A DNA stretch of 64,000 nt. Source: Lysinibacillus sp. G4S2 (GTDB lineage Bacteria; Bacillota; Bacilli; Bacillales_A; Planococcaceae). Positions 9,298 through 17,698 of the stretch are shown here, piece after piece. The stretch is from NCBI RefSeq assembly GCF_030348505.1, contig NZ_JAUCFJ010000002.1, positions 3,724,001 to 3,788,000 on the forward strand. The letters are read 5' to 3'. The notes under the pieces are model-generated. The model saw nothing but the letters and a program-made list of their open reading frames with translations. It was not told the origin of the DNA and searched no databases. Numbering within the stretch: the first letter of the stretch is position 1; each line of letters begins with the position of its first letter. Position numbers and translations under genes: made by a program.

Positions 9298-10170
9298 TTA
9301 ATTTTGTTTTCCTGTAACAAAGGATTTTGCAATAGCTTTTCCTATAACGGCAATTGTACGATTCAATTCTTCTTCTGTATTATCAATTCCACCTAGTTCG
9401 ATTAAAATCATTTCTTTTGTTAAATCCTGATTATAGCGTCCATCTACATTGTCACCACTTTTAGAGATAACACCTCTTGAAATTTCTGGCACAATTTCAT
9501 TCATAGAAGCAGATAGACTTTCTGCATAAGCAGTATTCCATCTATAATTCTTATGCTCTGCACCCACGACAATTGCAATACGTGCATAGGATTCGTTGTT
9601 ATGTGTGATTGTTGTTGCTTTTCTCTTAGCAGAATCTCTATGCAAATCAATAACTAAGTCATAGGATTGCTCTTGTAAACGTTTTGATAAGTAAGGACGC
9701 ACCGTGTTGTAGGAAGCCGGAAAAGTTTTTCCCTTACGTTTCAATTCCTTCATAACATCAACCTCTAAAACGTCCGTCTGTATACCGTTCATGCTAAAAT
9801 GCTTGGAAATAGTATCTTGTAAATTATAAATATTTGTTTTTTCATCATAAACGGCAGCTTTCCCACTAACAGCTTTTACCATCGGTTGATATGATTCTTG
9901 CGAATGCGTAAATAATAATAATACTTTAAACGGATCTTTTGCCTGCTCTTGTGTCTCCTCTTTTGTCTGCTCTTTTGTCTCCACTTTTGTCTGCTCAAGT
10001 GCACTTTGTTCAGCTATATTAGTAGCAGCATACACGACTTGTTGATCCTCTGGTTCTTTAATCGGAGTCGATGCTTGCTTGTTGAACGGAAGTTGCCCAG
10101 CAATGACAGGTAATACGAAGAAGAACAATAATAAACCAAATGACCACTGTAGTTTTTTTAGCAAAGTCAC
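9298..10170 (-). CDS. spoIIP: Stage II sporulation protein P, peptidoglycan amidase/endopeptidase
   Basis: 290 aa. SpoIIP works with SpoIID and SpoIIM in the DMP complex that degrades septal peptidoglycan during engulfment. An N-terminal membrane anchor (WSFGLLLFFFVLPVIA) is followed by a low-complexity Glu/Thr linker, then the catalytic domain with FTHSQESY near residue 85, DLHRDS, VVGAEHKNY and LIELGGIDNT. The GTG at 10170 sits only 2 nt from GGAGGAGG; a TTG two codons later (10164) has better spacing, so the start is uncertain by two residues. Downstream of gpr, as in B. subtilis. Confidence 0.95.
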   Translation of the reverse strand: MTLLKKLQWSFGLLLFFFVLPVIAGQLPFNKQASTPIKEPEDQQVVYAATNIAEQSALEQTKVETKEQTKEETQEQAKDPFKVLLLFTHSQESYQPMVKAVSGKAAVYDEKTNIYNLQDTISKHFSMNGIQTDVLEVDVMKELKRKGKTFPASYNTVRPYLSKRLQEQSYDLVIDLHRDSAKRKATTITHNNESYARIAIVVGAEHKNYRWNTAYAESLSASMNEIVPEISRGVISKSGDNVDGRYNQDLTKEMILIELGGIDNTEEELNRTIAVIGKAIAKSFVTGKQN

Positions 10171-10222
10171 ACCCTCCTCCCCTTAACGTATGGAGGGGAT
10201 GTGCCTTTTAGAACGAAAAAAA

Positions 10223-11239
10223 CTATAGATTATTTGCCCATTTCATAAGCATAGATGACACGAGTTTCGCATACTTATCTATCCAGTAATCGGCTTCCTT
10301 TGGCGTAACCATCAGTTGTGTATGAGAGCCTGAAAATGTCTCAGCAAACAATTGCTGACGCTCTTCTTTGGTCCAAGTAGCCCATTCACCGAAAATTGGT
10401 TTTACTAAAGACATATCTAGCTCTTTATTGGTATCTGGTTGCCAAGATGATAATGACAATTTTGATGAAGGTTTACTCCGTTCTGCAACTCGTGCAGCTA
10501 TAGAGCGTAGCATTAACTCTACAGCATCTGCAATTAATACAGGTGCATCAACGACTGTTGGGATACCAATGGCGGTAACAGGAATGCCAAGCATTTCATA
10601 TGAAATTTCCTTACGCTGATTTCCTACGCCTGAACCAGGATGTATTCCTGTATTCGTTAATTGAATTGTTTTACATAAGCGATTACTAGCTCTTGTTGCA
10701 AGTGCATCTACGACAATAATCAATTTGGGTTTTAGTCGTTCAGCCACTGCCGCTACAAATTCACCTGTTTCATAACCCGTTTGCCCTGTAACACCTGGCG
10801 CGTACATGACAAACTTTTCATCTATAACCTCTAGACTATGCAAGTGATCAATAAGATAGGGTCCTATAGCATCGGGTGTAATGGTACGATTACCTAGGCC
10901 AATAATTAAAATTTTGTCAGCTTCATTCCATGACATTTCTTCATGCATTTTTTTAAAATTCACAAGCAATTCTTTTTCAAGCTGCTCAAATCCATCCTGA
11001 TCATCAAGCGTCAAAGTAGGTACGGAAAGTGTAATGTACTGTCCTTTCTTCTTACCAATTTGCTTCTCACCATCTGCATTAACGAGCACATCAGTGATTT
11101 TTACCCGACCGGTATTCCGATCTTCTATTTGGACGCCAGGCTTTTCCTCAAGCGTTTCTTTTTGTTCTTTCGTTTGATGTAAAACGACCTCTTCCGACTC
11201 ATCAATTAAATCCGTACGTTGCCAATTTAAATTTTGCAT
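10223..11239 (-). CDS. gpr: Germination protease (GPR), spore SASP-degrading
   Basis: 338 aa zymogen protease that degrades small acid-soluble spore proteins when spores germinate. Family blocks seen include ILIIGLGNRTITPDAIGP, APGVTGQTGYET, VVDALATR, and GSGVGNQRKEIS with the PTVVDAP region. ATG at 11239 follows GAGGTG with a 6-nt spacer; the GTG three codons upstream is part of that site. It is divergent from rpsT and followed by spoIIP, the standard Bacillus order. Expression would be forespore-specific, though I did not identify a sigma-G promoter. Confidence 0.96.
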   Translation of the reverse strand: MQNLNWQRTDLIDESEEVVLHQTKEQKETLEEKPGVQIEDRNTGRVKITDVLVNADGEKQIGKKKGQYITLSVPTLTLDDQDGFEQLEKELLVNFKKMHEEMSWNEADKILIIGLGNRTITPDAIGPYLIDHLHSLEVIDEKFVMYAPGVTGQTGYETGEFVAAVAERLKPKLIIVVDALATRASNRLCKTIQLTNTGIHPGSGVGNQRKEISYEMLGIPVTAIGIPTVVDAPVLIADAVELMLRSIAARVAERSKPSSKLSLSSWQPDTNKELDMSLVKPIFGEWATWTKEERQQLFAETFSGSHTQLMVTPKEADYWIDKYAKLVSSMLMKWANNL

Positions 11240-11300
11240 ACAGTTCACCTCAACCGTAGTTTGTTCAAACTGTCAAGTAAATATTCTTTGCATTTATCTA

Positions 11301-11329
11301 TTGCAATTTAGCCTAGCGTTTGTTAAAAT
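11301..11329 (+). promoter_or_regulatory. Putative sigma-A promoter of rpsT
   Basis: TTGCAA at 11301-11306, 17-bp spacer, TAAAAT at 11324-11329, about 70 bp before the start codon. Confidence 0.55.
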
Positions 11330-11401
11330 GATTTTTGTTGTATTGACACAAGAAATCAATGAGAAGATATCATCTCGTACCTAATTTAGGAGGTGAAAGA
11401 T

Positions 11402-11650
11402 ATGCCAAACATTAAATCTGCGATTAAACGCGTAAAAGTTAACGCTAAAGCTAACGCTGCTAACACTCAAGCTAAATCTGCAATGCGTACTACAGTGAAA
11501 AAAGCTGAAAACGCTGTTACTGCTAATGCTGAGAACGCACAAGAACTTTTACAAGCAGCTTACAAATCTTTAGATAAAGCAGCTTCAAAAGGACTTATCC
11601 ACAAAAACGCGGCGGCTCGTAAGAAGTCTCGCCTTGCTAAAAAAGCGTAA
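11402..11650 (+). CDS. rpsT: 30S ribosomal protein S20
   Basis: 82 aa, very basic and alanine-rich helical protein beginning [14 protein letters not shown] and ending in [15 protein letters not shown], typical of S20, which binds 16S rRNA in the 30S body. ATG at 11402 follows AGGAGG with an 8-nt spacer; a GTG three codons earlier lies inside the ribosome site. Single gene with its own promoter and terminator, divergent from gpr. Confidence 0.98.
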   Translation: MPNIKSAIKRVKVNAKANAANTQAKSAMRTTVKKAENAVTANAENAQELLQAAYKSLDKAASKGLIHKNAAARKKSRLAKKA

Positions 11651-11657
11651 TTGTTAT

Positions 11658-11697
11658 AAAGATCAGTATACTCTATTTAGAGTAGCTGATCTTTTTA
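11658..11697. terminator. Terminator after rpsT
   Basis: AAAGATCAG at 11658-11666 pairs with CTGATCTTT at 11686-11694, with an inner TACTCTA/TAGAGTA stem and a trailing T run. It probably also serves holA from the other side. Confidence 0.9.
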
Positions 11698-11849
11698 ATT
11701 TTTATAGATAATTAATTACATCTAAGCCGAAATTGTCTTTGACGCCTTACTTTCGCTCAAAAACATTTGCTGTATGAAAATAAAGAGCTGCCCATATTGC
11801 TTAGGACAGCTCGCTGATATGTGTTTTCTCTCTAAACAATCACTGTAGC

Positions 11850-12860
11850 TTAAAGTTGGCGCAGTAAAAAGAGTTCTAAATAACGCTCACGATTGCCCCC
11901 TGCTGTTTTCAGCTGTAAATCGACCTCTGCTAACTGATATAATGCTTTCAATAAACTTTCCTCTGACGGACGATTACGCTGCTCAACCATAAGTTTGACA
12001 CGATAAGGATGTATTTTTAAATTTTTTGCAATTTGCTGTGGGTGATAGCCTTTTTTTAATAAGTAAAATACATTGGACATCGTACGTACATTTGATGCAA
12101 GTAATCCAACAAGCATGATGGGTTCTTGCTTTTGACGTAGTAAATCATGATAAATAGACAATGCCCCTACTGAGTCATTGGCAAAATATGCATTTAACAT
12201 TTTAAAGGCATCCTGCTCTAACGTTTTTGCCACTAAATCCTCGACTAACGTAGCAGTAATTTCACCACTATCTCCTAAATACAAAGTTAGCTTCTCAATT
12301 TCCATTTGCAACTGTAGCATGTTCGGTCCTACCATTGCGACAAGCTGCTCAATCGCATTTTGTGTTATGCTGTTCCCTTCTGCTTTGACTCTACTTTGAA
12401 TCCACACAGCTAAGTCCTGCTCCTTTGGTGTTTCAGCTTGAACTAAAAAAGCATGCTCCTTCATCATTTTAGTCACTTTTTTTCGTTCATCCAATTTCTC
12501 ATAAGGTGCGATAAAAACTGTGACTGAAAAATCGGAAGGGTTAGCTAGCCATGTTTCTAAGCGCTTTACATCATGGTCAATTTTTTCTTTTCCTTTTTCA
12601 GTTGCCTTTAAAAAGGATGCATTTTTAGCAATTATTAACTTGCGCTCAGAGAAAAATGGAATTGTATCTGCTTCATCTATCACGACATCCACTGGCATTT
12701 CTTCCAAATCAAATGTTGACATCTCGATCTCTTCTTCGGGCCCTACTGCTTCTTTTAACCGTTTAACTGTTTCGTCTATAAAATAGCTTTCTTCACCAAC
12801 AAGTAAATAAACTGGTGAAAGCTGTCCTTTTTTAATATTATTCCAAACCGTTGAAATCAT
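11850..12860 (-). CDS. holA: DNA polymerase III delta subunit
   Basis: 336 aa clamp-loader delta subunit (YqeN), which opens the sliding clamp at the replication fork. The N-terminus (NNIKKGQLSPVYLLVGEESYFIDETV) matches the delta AAA+-like fold, and the C-terminal helical collar region ends LKTAGGNRERYLELFLLRQL. ATG at 12860 has GGAGGG with 7-nt spacing; the open frame continues upstream only by chance. Divergent from yqzM; the same neighbours occur in B. subtilis. Confidence 0.95.
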   Translation of the reverse strand: MISTVWNNIKKGQLSPVYLLVGEESYFIDETVKRLKEAVGPEEEIEMSTFDLEEMPVDVVIDEADTIPFFSERKLIIAKNASFLKATEKGKEKIDHDVKRLETWLANPSDFSVTVFIAPYEKLDERKKVTKMMKEHAFLVQAETPKEQDLAVWIQSRVKAEGNSITQNAIEQLVAMVGPNMLQLQMEIEKLTLYLGDSGEITATLVEDLVAKTLEQDAFKMLNAYFANDSVGALSIYHDLLRQKQEPIMLVGLLASNVRTMSNVFYLLKKGYHPQQIAKNLKIHPYRVKLMVEQRNRPSEESLLKALYQLAEVDLQLKTAGGNRERYLELFLLRQL

Positions 12861-13025
12861 AATTTTCCCTCCATCTAGCAATACTACTAGTATACATGAT
12901 TTGAAATTCCTTTGTGACTTTGACCGAATTGTGTCGATTCCTTGCCACACGGCGAATTCTCCTTTTCGATATAGCTTTTCTGAAAATGTTGCCTTATAAT
13001 AAATAACAGAATTGGAGGGATAACA

Positions 13026-13163
13026 ATGAATCCATTTGAAGGAAAAAACATACAATGTCGCCGTAACGATGCAATCGATTCTGGTGTTGGTTTCGGTGTA
13101 TCATTTGGAGCTTTCACAGTTATGTTTTTCATCGCAATCATAGTAGAATTCGTATCTAGATAA
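13026..13163 (+). CDS. yqzM: YqzM family small membrane protein
   Basis: 45 aa with one C-terminal membrane helix (FGAFTVMFFIAIIVEFV) after a conserved RRNDAIDSGVGFGVSFG stretch, which matches YqzM of B. subtilis, encoded at the same place between holA and comEC. GGAGG site 7 nt before ATG. Function unknown. Confidence 0.85.
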   Translation: MNPFEGKNIQCRRNDAIDSGVGFGVSFGAFTVMFFIAIIVEFVSR

Positions 13164-13183
13164 TTGAACTTTATTTACGTAGG

Positions 13184-13215
13184 AAAAGACCTTGCTCATT
13201 GGACAAGGTCTTTTT
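13184..13215. terminator. Convergent terminator between yqzM and comEC
   Basis: AAAAGACCTTG at 13184-13194 pairs with CAAGGTCTTTT at 13204-13214. The stem includes the last codons and stop of comEC. Confidence 0.85.
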
Positions 13216-15376
13216 CCTTTTTCACGGACCAACTATTTCCCCGAATTCGTACTTCAATCGTCCCATCTATTCCGGTTGTTAAAGTAGATAAATTTCGACT
13301 TGTAAAACGCTCTACTACTTCATCATGTGGATGACGATAGCGATTATTGAGTCCAGCGCTAAAAATGGTTAATTCAGGCTGTAACAGCTCTACAAATGGC
13401 TCAATGCTAGATGTTTTACTACCATGATGTCCAGCCTTCAACAACGTCATGCCCGCTAATTGCGTGTTGTAAAGATTAATAAGCTGCCGTTCACCATGCT
13501 CCTCTAAGTCACCCGTTAACAATGCTCGAAATGATCCCTGTTGCAAATACAAAACAATTGAATCATCATTCCCCTCATAATGGGTGTCACGGGGCCATAA
13601 ATATTGAAAGCTAGTATTTCCTATGCGCCAAGTTGTTCCATCCATCTTTTCTTTCACGGGAACCTTGTGCTTTTTGGCTTCCAGCAGTAAATCTCGCATC
13701 ATAGGCTGATCCATTGAACCAGGAGTGAGGTGAATTTCATGCATATTAATCTCTTGCAAAACCTCCTCAGCCCCCTCCATATGATCCGCATGAGCATGAG
13801 TGACGATAAAGATATCAATGTTTCGTATCCCTTTTCCTTTTAAAAACGGTACAACAACCTGTCTCCCAACCTCATATAAGCTATCTGAAGCCTTCCATAG
13901 GTCCTGCTCCATGCGCAGTAAGCCTCCTGAATCAATAACATATACAGCTCTTCTAAACGGTAATTCAATAACTATACAATCACCTTGACCAACGTTTAAA
14001 AACGTAAGTTTCGTTTCATTAAAAAGCATCGGCAATAAATGAATACATAATGCAGGAATGAAAATTACAACTGCAAATTTACCATAATGCTTTTTCTCTA
14101 AAAAATAGAAGCCTGCTAACACACTGATCAATGCCACGCAAATAAGCCAAATAGCAGGTTTTCCTGGCGACCACAGCTGAAACGGCAATTCCTGAATATA
14201 TAAAATGAACTTCGTTAACCACACACGGAGCGGCTCGTACCCAATAAATAAAACTTTTGCTACTGGCATCGAAATAATCGTTACAACAAACAATACAATA
14301 TTCATAGGTAAAATAACAAAGGAAAACAATGGTACGAAAATAATATTTGCTAAAAATGAAGAAATAGAAATTTCATAAAAATGATGAAGTAATAATGGAT
14401 AAACAAGAAGCTGACAAACAAATGTTATGAAAAATGAGCGGATTAGCCAATTCGTAGACTGCTTAAAAATGACACCCGAATAGACGAGACTAGCCGTTGC
14501 TAAATATGACAACTGAAAGCCAATCTGATAAATGACACCTGGTTCAAGTAGCACAAAGCATATAAAGCTAATGGCTAGAGCATCATCAATAGATATTTGC
14601 CACCTAGCGTAGCGCATCAGCATGATTAATTCAACGACAGATACTGCGCGCCATACGGAAGGAGCACCACCCGCTATCACCCCGTATATAGGTAAAATGA
14701 TGAGCAGAACTAAAGTCGCTATTTCTTTTCGTATGCCTACACGTAGAAGACCTTCAAAAAACAACCATGAGACGAGTGCCACATGCAGACCAGAAATGGC
14801 AAATAGATGTGTGATGCCAAGCTTTTGATAGGCTCGTTGAAGCTCATGATCGACTTGATCCTGTAATCCTATTAGCAGTGCTTGTGCCTCTGCAACTAAT
14901 GACTTGGGAAATGTAGTTTCAATATGTTTTTTCATAAAGTTTCTCTGTTTAGCAAGAAACGAACGAATGGATTTTTTCTCTTCTTTAAAGGTCCAGCTTG
15001 AAACTTCAAATATTCCACTAGCACCTTTACTTATTAAATATTTTTCCATAGAAAATGCATAAGCATGTGCAGGCGGAGAAGGTGCTATAAGTTCTCCTTG
15101 AACAAGGTAAGTCCTGCCTGTTAATGACGTATTTTCATAAAAGCTTTTCTCTTGTTCTGAGGAGAATGTATACACGACATACAACTTCTCACTTGTTTCA
15201 GTTTTTACAAAGCCTCTGAGTTTTTGACCATTTATTTTATATTCACTCGACCAAGTTATTTGGAATGTTGACGGTAGAGGGGAAGGTTCCGTCAGTTGAA
15301 ATGAAACGATGAAGAAATAGGAAAGAAATCCAATGACTATAACAAGAGCTGAAATTAAACGGGTCTCCCCTTTCAT
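13196..15376 (-). CDS. comEC: ComEC competence DNA channel
   Basis: 726 aa from the first ATG. ComEC forms the membrane channel for single-stranded DNA during transformation. The N-terminal periplasmic region is followed by the multi-spanning competence domain (about residues 180-460, with HLFAISGLHVALVSWL) and a C-terminal metallo-beta-lactamase-like domain with VTHAHADHMEG. The reading frame is open 50 codons further upstream and encodes another membrane helix (VYVALAVLVASIAAHKS...LLAILLLFALWL) typical of ComEC, but contains no ATG, GTG or TTG. An AUU at 15505 or 15502, just after AAGGTGAG inside comEB, may be the true start. The ATG at 15376 has no ribosome site. Confidence 0.93.
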   Translation of the reverse strand: MKGETRLISALVIVIGFLSYFFIVSFQLTEPSPLPSTFQITWSSEYKINGQKLRGFVKTETSEKLYVVYTFSSEQEKSFYENTSLTGRTYLVQGELIAPSPPAHAYAFSMEKYLISKGASGIFEVSSWTFKEEKKSIRSFLAKQRNFMKKHIETTFPKSLVAEAQALLIGLQDQVDHELQRAYQKLGITHLFAISGLHVALVSWLFFEGLLRVGIRKEIATLVLLIILPIYGVIAGGAPSVWRAVSVVELIMLMRYARWQISIDDALAISFICFVLLEPGVIYQIGFQLSYLATASLVYSGVIFKQSTNWLIRSFFITFVCQLLVYPLLLHHFYEISISSFLANIIFVPLFSFVILPMNIVLFVVTIISMPVAKVLFIGYEPLRVWLTKFILYIQELPFQLWSPGKPAIWLICVALISVLAGFYFLEKKHYGKFAVVIFIPALCIHLLPMLFNETKLTFLNVGQGDCIVIELPFRRAVYVIDSGGLLRMEQDLWKASDSLYEVGRQVVVPFLKGKGIRNIDIFIVTHAHADHMEGAEEVLQEINMHEIHLTPGSMDQPMMRDLLLEAKKHKVPVKEKMDGTTWRIGNTSFQYLWPRDTHYEGNDDSIVLYLQQGSFRALLTGDLEEHGERQLINLYNTQLAGMTLLKAGHHGSKTSSIEPFVELLQPELTIFSAGLNNRYRHPHDEVVERFTSRNLSTLTTGIDGTIEVRIRGNSWSVKKEKDLVQ

Positions 15377-15483
15377 CTTAAGCCATAACGCGAAAAGCAG
15401 AAGAATAGCTAGTAGCCAAGCTGACTTGTGTGCCGCTATTGAAGCTACAAGTACAGCTAGCGCTACGTAAACCCATTTATGTT

Positions 15484-16053
15484 TTAGAGCTTTTTGCCAA
15501 ATAATGCACTCACCTTCTGTTCATATGGGAGCAATTTTTCTGCAGGCATACCACTCTCACGAAGCTCGTTTAGCATGTCTATGTACAAGGCTAATTTTTC
15601 GTCGCTTAAAAAGTCGATTTTACGTTCATCAAATGGAACGTGAACAACTTCTACACCTGCTTTTTCAAATAATTCCTGTACATAAGGGTTATTTTTATAA
15701 TCAGTAGCGTAATAGACGCGTTCAATACCTGCTTGAATAATAGATTTCGTACATGGTAGACACGGGAAATGTGTCACATATAAGTCTGCACCTTTTGTGG
15801 GCGTACCATATTTAGCACATTGTAGAAGTGCATTCATCTCAGCATGCACTGTACGCACACAATGATTATCAACAACATAGCAACCTTCTTCAATACAATG
15901 TTCGTCACCTGTAATTGAACCGTTATAGCCACCTGCAATAATTCGCTTATCTCGAACGACGGTTGCTCCTACTGCCAGTCTTGTACATGTGCTACGTAAT
16001 GCGAGTAAATGGCTTTGCGCCATGAAAAATTGATCCCAAGTAATTCGCTCCAT
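15484..16053 (-). CDS. comEB: ComEB, dCMP deaminase family protein
   Basis: 189 aa zinc-dependent deoxycytidylate deaminase-like protein. The zinc site is HAEMNAL with downstream PCLPC, and an additional Cys/His cluster (HCIEEGCYVV) is as in dCMP deaminases. Converts dCMP to dUMP; in B. subtilis it is the second comE gene and dispensable for transformation. ATG has GGAGG with 7-nt spacing. The 3' end overlaps the probable comEC start region. Confidence 0.93.
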   Translation of the reverse strand: MERITWDQFFMAQSHLLALRSTCTRLAVGATVVRDKRIIAGGYNGSITGDEHCIEEGCYVVDNHCVRTVHAEMNALLQCAKYGTPTKGADLYVTHFPCLPCTKSIIQAGIERVYYATDYKNNPYVQELFEKAGVEVVHVPFDERKIDFLSDEKLALYIDMLNELRESGMPAEKLLPYEQKVSALFGKKL

Positions 16054-16084
16054 ATGACTACCTCCAAAATTTTACATACATTAT

Positions 16085-16180
16085 TAATCAATTTCGCCTT
16101 AGCGTAATTGCGTCCGGATTTTGAATTGTGTCTGTACAATTCATTCCTTTGAAAATCCGTGACATCCGACTGTATCAGTC
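16085..16180 (+). repeat. Degenerate copy of dispersed repeat family A
   Basis: ATCAATTTCGCCTTAGCGTA, then GCGTCCGG, an ATTGTGTCTGTACAAT hairpin and GACATCCG. It fills most of the gap between comEB and comEA. Confidence 0.55.
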
Positions 16181-16242
16181 ACTATGCTCTATAGTGTAGC
16201 CCGTTTTGAAAAGAATCGTCAATATCTCAAATCTTACTGCCG

Positions 16243-16890
16243 TTACTTAACTGTAATGAAATCCTTTAGCTTCTCAAACGTTTTTTCGCCAATACCACTC
16301 ACTTTTTTTAAATCCTCAATGGTTTTAAAGTCACCATTCTCCTCACGATAGGAGATAATACTTTGAGCCTTTGATGGACCAATACCTGTCAATGTCGTAA
16401 GTGTTGCTTCATCTGCTTTATTTAAATTAACCTTTTGATCTTTCATACCGTTATCGCCTTGTGATGTTCCGCTAGTAGGCATCGTCAGGATATTTGAGGT
16501 TATTTCGTCTAGCTTTTCCCCTTTTACAGGAATATAAATAACCATCTCATCCTGAACTTTTTGGGCATGATTAATGAGTTGCGTATCAGCATCCTGGGTA
16601 TACCCCCCTGCAAGCTGTACGGCATCTATAATTCGTTGGTCGGGCTGTAGCTCATAAACGCCTGGATACATAACAGCGCCCTTTATATCAACAAATACCT
16701 GCTGTATGACCGCTTCATCCACAGGCTCTTCTATTTCATGTTGTTTCATAGGTTGGATTGTTTCGATGAGCTCTTCTTGGGGAGGTGAAGAGTCAGAACT
16801 CGAAAAAAAGAAGTAACAAAGTCCACCGATTACAAGTATGCCAGGGAATAACATACTTTTTTTATACTTTTGCCAAAAAGATTGGATCAT
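16243..16890 (-). CDS. comEA: ComEA, competence DNA receptor
   Basis: 215 aa. One N-terminal membrane anchor (LFPGILVIGGLCYFFF), an acidic spacer, an SLBB domain (about residues 65-120, FVDIKGAVMYPGVYEL...LAGGYT) and two C-terminal helix-hairpin-helix DNA-binding motifs (LTGIGPSKAQSIISYRE and VSGIGEKTFEKLKD). It binds incoming double-stranded DNA outside the membrane and passes it to ComEC. AAAGGATG precedes the ATG. comER, normally divergent from comEA in B. subtilis, is missing here. Confidence 0.95.
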   Translation of the reverse strand: MIQSFWQKYKKSMLFPGILVIGGLCYFFFSSSDSSPPQEELIETIQPMKQHEIEEPVDEAVIQQVFVDIKGAVMYPGVYELQPDQRIIDAVQLAGGYTQDADTQLINHAQKVQDEMVIYIPVKGEKLDEITSNILTMPTSGTSQGDNGMKDQKVNLNKADEATLTTLTGIGPSKAQSIISYREENGDFKTIEDLKKVSGIGEKTFEKLKDFITVK

Positions 16891-17078
16891 CTATAACATC
16901 CTTTCCTTTGCAAAAGGTAATCATATGGAGTCCCTTTCATCTTACAATATCATTCATGCGTTGAAAAGATGTATTATCTATTAAGACAAAAACGAAGGCA
17001 TCCCTGAGCTTTGCTTATTATGACACTGACATAATGATGTAAAATTATGTTATTATTTTAATAATAAGGTTTCACCAT

Positions 17079-17207
17079 CATAATGTGTGGTTGATTTCCG
17101 TTCCGACTGGGGGCGTCCGATGATCCCCAGTCGGAACGAAGATCAACTTATATACAAGGTATACTTCTAAACAAATGTCATCCACAACTTTTGGTGATGA
17201 GCCATAA
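17079..17207 (+). repeat. Dispersed palindromic repeat, family B copy
   Basis: A 22-base arm starting TTGATTTCCG (17091-17112) pairs with 17125-17146 ending GATCAA, with four mismatches or wobbles or fewer. Outer TTCACCATCATAA pairs loosely with the GGTGATGAGCC end. It lies between comEA and the RNA-repair operon; 16891-17250 has no gene. Confidence 0.75.
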
Positions 17208-17251
17208 TAAGAAAACACATTATGCCTTTGCGTTTAGAATGGAGGAAAAAT

Positions 17252-17560
17252 ATGCAGCTAACAATACAGGCAAAGGGAGAAAATGTGAAAGCTATCTCCT
17301 ACTTACTATCAAAAAATCCGAATAATTTATATGAACGGCGTGTAAAAGATCATTTAGTTCGACTTGTCTATCATGAGCTTTCTGAAACAAACCTTGCTGT
17401 GACAATATTTGTTACGCCAAATGCACTCGCACTTGTTCAAAATGACAACGCGCTTGATATTACACATTATATTAATGACCGCGAATTCGCCGCTAGTAGT
17501 ATTTTTTTATCCATGATCCGTTCTGCTTTAGGTACTTCAATCAATTATGCCTCGGCATAA
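17252..17560 (+). pseudogene. hen1: hen1 5' fragment (N-terminal domain, interrupted)
   Basis: ATG at 17252 with GGAGG encodes MQLTIQAKGENVKAISYLL through HYINDREFAASSIF...GTSI, matching the start of bacterial Hen1, whose N-terminal domain activates the Pnkp RNA ligase. After codon 98 the frame runs into a 132-bp repeat insertion and stops. The continuation NGKPKEQYMEWV resumes in the same frame at 17675. The gene is split, so this fragment of about 100 residues is unlikely to fold as the complete activator domain. Confidence 0.85.
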
Positions 17561-17674
17561 TTGTGTCCGGATTCGGCTTTGTGCTTGCACAAAGAACTCC
17601 TTTCCGATTCCGTGATATCCGCCGGAGGCTTAACTTATTTCAGCGGATGTTTGAACATCCGCTGAAATAAGTTA
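17543..17674 (+). mobile_element. 132-bp MITE-like repeat (family A) inserted in hen1
   Basis: The insert begins AATTATGCCTCGGCATAATT, a 9-bp-arm palindrome. It contains CTTTGTGC/GCACAAAG, and ends in a perfect 20-bp-arm hairpin (AACTTATTTC...GAAATAAGTT, loop TGA). AAT flanks it on both sides (17543-17545 and 17675-17677), consistent with a 3-bp target duplication. It brings two in-frame stops (TAA, TGA) into hen1. Related copies lie at 16085, 32688, 38006, 39516, 41378, 48669 and 57932. No transposase is encoded. Confidence 0.85.
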
Positions 17675-17698
17675 AATGGCAAACCAAAAGAACAATAT

